Assembly (NCBI GenBank): GCA_949751835.1
Contig: CATKHK010000124.1
Span: forward strand, 43,034 to 107,033
Source of the DNA: Blepharisma japonicum
Lineage: Eukaryota; Ciliophora; Heterotrichea; Heterotrichida; Blepharismidae
Direction: 5' to 3'
DNA: 64,000 nucleotides
Every line of letters begins with the position of its first letter. The first letter of the stretch is position 1. The notes under the pieces were generated by a model that was given only the letters and a program-made list of their open reading frames with translations, made no database searches and was not told where the DNA came from. Below, in pieces: positions 57,882 through 64,000 of this stretch. The position numbers and the translations under genes were made by a program.

Positions 57882-59189
57882 ATGATTAGGAACCCAAAAT
57901 GCTTTATTGACGAATGTATGAACAAGCCATACGGAAAATGTGACTGTGATGTGAATCATGTGCTATTTTGTCAATCCCATGCACTTCAGCATATCGAAGA
58001 TGTAGAAAATAATAAGCGGCACCGATGCTTAAAACTTTACTTTAAACCACATATGGAAACCAAAGCTTTAATTAAAAGCAAATTAATTGAGATGAATGAA
58101 AATTTATTGAAATTACGAAGCAAACTTATCAAAAATTCTAAAGAGATTATTAAAGTTGTAAAAAATTCATTAACTAAAGCGCTTGCAAACATAAGTAAAC
58201 TTGAAGAAAAATTTAGCAAGCTAATTTATGAAACAGAGAGAGAGGAATTTTTTGATATAGCATCAAAAAATGATTTTGAAAGCATTTTTAAATTAAACCC
58301 ACTAGATGCAAAGATGAATCTGAAAAATTGGAGTCTTTCAACAGCAAATATTGCTAATTGGGATAATATAACAGAAAAAGTAGAAAGAATAATTAGCATA
58401 TCAACTCCTGAGCTTACTCAAGCATTTTTAGGTCAAGACACAGATTCATTATTCAAGATACAAAGACCAATTTCTGATAATCAAAGACTTCCATCTCTTT
58501 TTAGTTCTCTAACTCTTGATAATAGTCAAGGCCTATGTGAATCAAATAGCCAAGACTTATTTAAACCCAACAATAGCCAATACCTAATTCAACCAAAAAG
58601 TCAAAGTCTACTTCAACCAAATAGCAAAGGCTTACTCCATACCAATAGCCAAGGTTTATTTCACCCGATAAATAGTCTTATTCAACCCAACAATTCTATT
58701 CAACCCAACAGTGCTATTCAACCCAGCAGTGCTATTCATCCCAACAGTGTTTTTCAACCCAACAGTGCTATCCAACCCAACAGTGATGTTCAGCCTAGCA
58801 GTGCTATTCAACCCAATAATGCCATTAAGCCCAACAGTGCTATTCAGCCCAGCATTGCTTGTCAACCCAACAGCCAAGGCCTATTTCAACTCAATAGCCA
58901 AGGTGGATTTCAAATTAATAGACCATGTGGATTTCAACCAAATCAATCAACACTTTTAAATCCTGGTACCTCTTCATGTAAAAATATACAAACGAGAGAC
59001 ATAAAATTTATAAAATATCACCCTACGCCTGTTCAAGACGATGCATCCACTGTTATATATGTTACAAGTATTAATGCAAATTACGAATTTGAATCTAAAT
59101 CATTAGAAGAATTACGATTAGAATATTATAAATTCAATACCTCTTCGGATGATATATTAAATAGTAATGAGTCTGGAGCTAAAATTTAA
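57882..59189 (+). CDS. Cys/His-rich (B-box-like) protein with a hexapeptide repeat
   Basis: A 435-residue protein. Residues 7-48 contain a Cys/His cluster (CFIDEC, CDC, CQSHALQH, HRC) that resembles a B-box or similar zinc module, followed by a predicted coiled coil (about 60-120), as in RBCC-type proteins but without a RING. The middle carries NSQGL-type repeats and then about eleven copies of a six-residue IQPNSA repeat (about residues 267-332). The C-terminal 70 residues are shared with the next gene. No TGA is needed. The family is probably lineage-specific. Confidence 0.8.
   Translation: MIRNPKCFIDECMNKPYGKCDCDVNHVLFCQSHALQHIEDVENNKRHRCLKLYFKPHMETKALIKSKLIEMNENLLKLRSKLIKNSKEIIKVVKNSLTKALANISKLEEKFSKLIYETEREEFFDIASKNDFESIFKLNPLDAKMNLKNWSLSTANIANWDNITEKVERIISISTPELTQAFLGQDTDSLFKIQRPISDNQRLPSLFSSLTLDNSQGLCESNSQDLFKPNNSQYLIQPKSQSLLQPNSKGLLHTNSQGLFHPINSLIQPNNSIQPNSAIQPSSAIHPNSVFQPNSAIQPNSDVQPSSAIQPNNAIKPNSAIQPSIACQPNSQGLFQLNSQGGFQINRPCGFQPNQSTLLNPGTSSCKNIQTRDIKFIKYHPTPVQDDASTVIYVTSINANYEFESKSLEELRLEYYKFNTSSDDILNSNESGAKI
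58680..58877 (+). repeat. 18-bp tandem repeat, about eleven copies
   Basis: Period 18 bp, consensus ATTCAACCCAACAGTGCT, encoding IQPNSA with substitutions (PSSA, PNNA, HPNSV). Not present in the neighbouring paralog. Confidence 0.9.
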
Positions 59190-59394
59190 TTATTTTTAGC
59201 ATAAATTTCCATTAAATCCAAGTTTTCAAAAATAGATAATAGATATTAAATGTCCAAAATATAGAAGAGCGGGATTATTGTTTATATGTTTGCTCTTTCT
59301 CACTTGTTATTAATCAAGTATTTGCTTATCTGCACCAACGATTTGCTAATTGAAAACCAGTCTAGATTTTCTAGTTCATAATTCTATAATAAAT

Positions 59395-60393
59395 ATGATA
59401 AATCCCCCAAAATGCTATATTAGTCAATGCAAGAGTAAGCCATATGGAAAATGTGACTGCTCTTCAAAGCCTGTGCTATTTTGCAAATCTCATGCACTTT
59501 GGCACATCGAAGACATAGAAAATGAAAAGTGACACAGATGTTTAAAGGTCTACTTTAAGCCAGACTCATATACCAAAATTTTAATTAACCAAAAATTAAT
59601 TGAGATGAAAGAATCATTACAAAATTCCAGAACCAAGCTTATTAAAGAATCTAAAGAAATTGTAGAGGTTGTGAGGTATTCCTTAAATAAGGCACTTGGC
59701 TATATAAACGAGCTCGAAGAAAAATTCAACAAGCTAATTGATGAAACGCGCTCAGAGGAAGTCTACGATTCGCCTTCAGAAAACGATTTCGAGAGTATTT
59801 TTAAGCTGAGCCCTTTAAGAGCAGAAGTAAAACTCAAAGAGTGGCAACTTTTAATAACAAATATTGATTCAAGCTCTATAAAAGAAAATGTGAAAGAGGT
59901 AATGAATTTGTCAGCCCCTGTATTTTTTAAGATTTTTTACGAGAATGGGAAATCTAACTGCAAGAGTTCGATAATAGCTGAAATATTCAAGCCTGATAAG
60001 ATAGCACTTGAGAATCAAAATTCTTCACTATCCGGTCATATTCCAGCTTATGGGCAAACTTCTTTGGATTCTTTTTGGCAATTCAGAGATAATGAATTAC
60101 CTTATAAGAATGTGGCAGACTACAGAAAGCTTAATGCTCTCAAATCCACAGATTCCATAGATTGGTCACAAAATATCTTAAACTCCAAAAAAGGGACTTT
60201 ACATCTAAAGAAATCCAAAAATTGATATCGAGAACAGACCAACTTCGGTTGCGGTTTCATTGATATAGATTATACACATATTAATGCGGCAACAGACTTC
60301 ATGTGTAAATCCGTTGAAGAACTTCGGTTTGAAGACTATAAGTTCAACAAATTAAATCTTGTAGAAAATAGACATAATAAAAGTCTTCTTTAA
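59395..60393 (+). CDS. Paralog of the Cys/His-rich protein, without the hexapeptide repeat
   Basis: A 332-residue tandem paralog of the preceding gene. The N-terminal Cys/His cluster (CYISQC, KPYGKCDC, CKSHALWH, HRC) and coiled coil align along the full length, and the C-terminus shares SVEELRFEDYKFN with the neighbour's SLEELRLEYYKFN. The repeat-rich middle is missing and replaced by unrelated sequence. The start is the ATG at 59395, which aligns with the paralog's start; two TGA codons (59530, 60223) are Trp. The stop is TAA 60391-60393. Confidence 0.82.
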
Positions 60394-61196
60394 TGATATT
60401 ATATCAAACTGTCTAAAAATTTAGTATAAAATTGGCTGCATCTTTCCTAATTTGTTTTAATTTGTATTTATTTGTATTATTTAATTATTAGATTAGTCCC
60501 TGCTATCGAAATTATAAAAGAGAAAAAGAAATTATTAATCCTTCTCTGAAATTAGCTGCTTTTGAAATGAAATCAATTCCTATAATTAATCCTTCAAATT
60601 GCATCACTCTATAAAGAGCTATAATATTCTAAAAACTGAGATATTAATTTCTAGACAAAATTACATAAAATTTGGTAAATAAAAATGAAAGAGATACCTT
60701 TAAAAATAATTTATAACAAGTAAAACCAATAAATATCTATTTCTTTTATTTTTTAGAAATTTGATAATTTTGGCTGCTAATACTCAAATTTAAAGAAGTC
60801 GTCAAGAGACATTTTTATTGCTAATTTACTCACCATTTCTCTTAAGTTTAACTTTTATTTAATATGGCATAAAAGCACCAACCTATCATAAAGCATTTTC
60901 ACTTAAATCCAAAAAAATCAGTTAAATATTATTTTAGTTTAATTGCAATTATTCGTCTCATTAATGAATTTCATAATACCAAAAAATAATAAATTAATTA
61001 AATTTGCTAAAAAACTAAATAAAAATTTCTGAAACGATGAAAATCATTTTAAACTATCTCCTATCATTTTCTCTGCTCTTTTCAAAAAGAAAAATGCTAA
61101 TCTAGCTCCTTTTTTGTCTAAAAGTCTCATCAATTGCCATTTTTAAGAAAGATTTGGTATTTTTCTTATAAGCTGGTGAAATTAATAAAATAGAAG
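60394..61196. other. Long AT-rich intergenic region
   Basis: 803 bp, the longest spacer here. It is almost pure A/T with short repeats of TTAATCCTTC-type sequence near 60535-60595. No gene, RNA or mobile element is recognised; it presumably includes the promoter of the DOMON gene. Confidence 0.5.
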
Positions 61197-64000
61197 ATGG
61201 TAAAATTTAGCTATTTCATTCTTTATATCTCCTTAGCTTTTTCAGTCGCAGACTTAGTAACCGTTGAATTAAATGAAAATTTTCATTTATCTTGGATGAT
61301 GAATCAAACTGCAATAACTTTCACCTTCAATGTAAATTCTAATTCAGTGCTCATTTGACGGTTGGTGTGGGATAGGCTTTAATTCTGGAATGGTTAACAC
61401 AGATATGATCATTTTAATCAGAGAAAATGGGATAATGCAAGCTTGGGATTCTTACAGCTTTAAACCTCAGCCTCCAGCCCAAGATAGTACCATATCTGGA
61501 TGCAAAAACGATATAATCCTGGAAAATGCTAGCTTTTCAGGTGGTATCATGCTTGCAACCATCACTCGTCTACTAAATACCCAAGACCCTAAATGTGATA
61601 TCGTACTAACCCCTAATATGGTTACAAATTTCTGTTTTGCATACCTTGACCAGCCCGACCTCACACAATTCTCTCGACACAACATGGTAGGGTCTGGTGT
61701 GTTAAAGCTTGGCACAACTCAAGCAAATTCTTACTACAATCCTCCTCCGAGCTCTATTTCTGTCGAACTTGATCCAAACTTTCTACTATCATGGACTATT
61801 GAAGATGAAGATAATCTTGTGTTCACATTTAATGTAATTTCTATATAGTGCTCTTTTGATGGATGGTGTGGTATTGGATTTAATGAAGCCATGACTGACA
61901 CTGATATGATCATTCTTATCAGAGAAAACTCAGAAGTTATGGTATGGGATGCTTATAGTACCACATTTCAGCAGCCACAATTGGACACAAGCATACAAGG
62001 ATGCCAGAATAACATAATTGTTAAAAGCACAAGCTTTGACAATGGCCAGATTTCTGCAACTTTTTCAAGATTGATGGATACAGGGGATAATGAGTGTGAT
62101 ATAGTTTTAGTGCCAAACGTGCCTATGAAATTTTGCTTTGCTTATCTAGACGAGCCAAACCTTACTAGCTTTACCAAGCACAACAATGTAGGATCAGGGA
62201 TCTTAAAAATTGGAACCACTCAGGATACTTCCTATTTTATGCTAAACCCAGAGCTTGTCACAATACAACTTGATCCAAACTTTTCTCTATCATGGTTAAT
62301 GAATGAGACCGACATTACTTTTACCTTTAATGTATCCTTTATTTAGTGTACATTTGATGGCTGGTGTGGCATAGGCTTTAACCAAGCAATGATAAATACA
62401 GACATGATCATTATTACACGTATAAATGGAACTATTCAAGCTTTAGACGCATATAGCACTGATTATGTACCACCAAATGGAGATGCTACAATTTCCGGGT
62501 GTGAAAATAACATTATTCTAGAAAGTTCCAGCTTTGTGGATGGTAAAATGCTGGTTACAGTTACAAGACCGCTTAATACAGGCGATACTAAGTGCGATAA
62601 AGTTCTAAATCCTAATATGCTAACAAGCTTTTGCTATGCATATTTAGATCAGCCGAACTTAGAAGCTTTTAGTAGACATAACCATGTAGGATCTGGGCTT
62701 CTGAAATTAGGTAGTACACAAGGAACGAGCAGCTTTACACAAGGTGGATCAGAAACAGTTACTGTAGAATTAGATCCAAATTTTTCATTGTCATGGGTTA
62801 TGACTGAGACTCAAATATCCTTCACATTCAATGTAAACTTTATTTAGTGCAAATTTGATGGGTGGTGTGGAATAGGTTTTGGTCATGCTATGGAAGATAC
62901 TGATATGATAATTGTCATTAGAGAAAACGGAGAATTCCAAGCTTGGGATTCGTACAGCTCTGGCTACACAACTCCAAGCCAAGACTCCTCTTTAAAAGGC
63001 TGCAGGAATAACGTCAACTTGATTACTTCTGATTTCACAGCTAACAAAACAATGGTTGTCACAGTAACTCGTCTTTTGAATACTGGAGATTCTAAATGTG
63101 ACACAGTCTTAAAACCAAACATGGTCACAGAGTTTTGCTTTGCATATAATCAAGAAAGCGATTTGACTGCATTTACCGTTCACAATGCAGTTGGAATGGG
63201 AAAGATTAAACTTGGCATGACCCAAGCTACCTCATACTTTCATCATGGAGATGATGTCGATGGAGCTCTTTACGAAAACCATGGAATTTATATGACAGTT
63301 ATGTGGCTTTGTGTTGCACAAGTAGGAATTATGGCAATTAGATATTTCAAACAGTCATTTTTAGCTTACTTAGTACATGCATTATCAGGAGCTGTCGTGA
63401 TATTTTTCACGCTTGCAAGTGTTTACATTGTTTATAAAAAAGACAAGCTGGGCTATGATGCTCTGCCAGATAAACCTCGTTATCACTCGAGAATAGGCTT
63501 TTATTTGTGCACTTTAGTGTTGTCACAAGCAATTACAGGCCTATTCACCAAAATATGGATGATGTTTAAGCAAGATTTGTCAATACTTAGAGTATCCAGA
63601 AGAATTCACTCTGCCATTGGATGGGCCTGCTTGATTCCAGCTTTAGTTAATTTGAAATATGGCTGGGAAATAAGGGGGAATGATACCAATTTGCATACAG
63701 TTTATGTATTTTATGGAGTCCTTTGTGTAATTTTCGCAATTTTGGAAATTAGACATAGATTTGGCTATTTGTTTATGCCTTTTATATTTAATTTTAAAAG
63801 AAAAAAAATTAACAGTCAATCTACTCTCACAGGTGATAAAGAAATGCAAGACACTTTTATTGACAAAAATGGTCTAAATCACGCAGAAATACTGGATGAA
63901 ATAAACATCAAAAAATTGCAGTGGGTATTTTTAGATGAATATGTACTTGATATTTCTGGTTTTATGCAAAATCACCCTGGTGGCGCTTATATGCTAAAAG
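61197..64000 (+). CDS. Four-DOMON, cytochrome b561, cytochrome b5 fusion (3' end beyond the window)
   Basis: At least 914 residues, cut at the window end. A signal peptide precedes four tandem DOMON domains of about 165 residues, each starting VELDPNFSLSW... and holding DGWCGIGF, DTDMII, and a His-x-x-G pair near the end, which bind heme or sugar in the family. Next is a cytochrome b561 membrane domain with about five spans and conserved His residues (ENHGIYM, VHALSG, YHSRIG, RRIHSAIGW). Last is a cytochrome b5-like domain with HPGG, truncated here. Such proteins move electrons across a membrane, often with ascorbate (family knowledge). Four mini-introns each precede the DGWCGIGF exon. Confidence 0.9.
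61332..61347 (+). other. 16-nt intron 1 of the DOMON gene
   Basis: GTAAATTCTAATTCAG, 16 nt, A at position 10, ending CAG rather than TAG. The only 16-nt intron found. Its position matches the three 15-nt introns downstream. Confidence 0.9.
61834..61848 (+). other. 15-nt intron 2 of the DOMON gene
   Basis: GTAATTTCTATATAG, A at position 10, phase 0, directly before the Cys of the DGWCGIGF exon. Confidence 0.92.
62332..62346 (+). other. 15-nt intron 3 of the DOMON gene
   Basis: GTATCCTTTATTTAG, A at position 10, at the same place in the repeat as introns 1, 2 and 4. Confidence 0.92.
62833..62847 (+). other. 15-nt intron 4 of the DOMON gene
   Basis: GTAAACTTTATTTAG, A at position 10, same repeat position; removal joins the last DOMON to the membrane domain frame. 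Confidence 0.92.

Noticed and set aside
58656-58877. Reading frame on the opposite strand of the hexapeptide repeat
   Set aside because: A periodic mirror of the 18-bp repeat with no independent coding evidence.
1-64000. Bacterial or organellar origin because of TGA=Trp
   Set aside because: Spliceosomal-type mini-introns and eukaryotic genes (kinesin, COG6, Rab, PP2A B56) exclude it.

Overview
The window reads as gene-dense macronuclear-type DNA from a heterotrich ciliate, most likely Blepharisma or a close relative. Three things point there. (1) TGA encodes Trp: conserved proteins run on through in-frame TGA, often exactly where their family has Trp, and every gene whose end is visible stops at TAA or TAG. 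(2) Genes are interrupted by introns of 15 nt (one of 16 nt), GTA...AG, all with an A at intron position 10. (3) The gene content is strongly ciliary and protist-like. A standard-code reading breaks most of these genes into pieces, so coordinates below are whole genes re-joined through TGA and across mini-introns.

Layout. 1-9.4 kb, all plus strand: end of a coiled-coil gene, a TTLL6-type tubulin polyglutamylase, an ASCC3/Slh1 helicase and an unknown protein. 9.5-12.6 kb, minus: ankyrin-DHHC palmitoyltransferase, radial-spoke protein RSPH14, thioredoxin-like protein. 12.7-27.1 kb: COG6, a PB1 plus helix-turn-helix protein, two low-complexity proteins, a four-CNB cGMP-dependent-type kinase, an armadillo protein, a Rab, two small membrane proteins, D-2-hydroxyglutarate dehydrogenase and a UBA-RING E3. 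27.8-36.9 kb: a bubblegum-type acyl-CoA synthetase, mitochondrial ribosomal protein uL22m, kinesin-2, a coiled-coil gene with an unexplained TAA, a SAXO-type axonemal microtubule protein, and another coiled-coil gene.

36.9-41.6 kb is the most unusual part: a receiver domain fused to a NEK-like kinase, a DEP domain and a DUF547 domain, followed by a rearranged tandem copy of the whole locus that has lost kinase and DEP, keeps an open double-receiver ORF, and carries a decaying DUF547. 41.7-54.9 kb: a gene with a frame break, a mitochondrial RAP protein, dynein assembly factor DNAAF5, a SIAH E3, a PP2A B56 subunit, a secreted metallophosphatase, an LRR protein and a secreted LamG protein. 55.3-57.4 kb: a membrane hybrid histidine kinase, a potential phosphodonor for the receiver proteins. 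57.9-60.4 kb: two tandem paralogs with a Cys/His-rich head. 61.2 kb to the end: a four-DOMON, cytochrome b561, cytochrome b5 protein cut by the window edge.

Spacing is extremely tight: head-to-tail neighbours can be 3-18 bp apart and one convergent pair is 1 bp apart. Cilium-related genes (TTLL, RSPH14, kinesin-2, SAXO, DNAAF5) are frequent. I saw no rRNA, tRNA, CRISPR or intact transposon.
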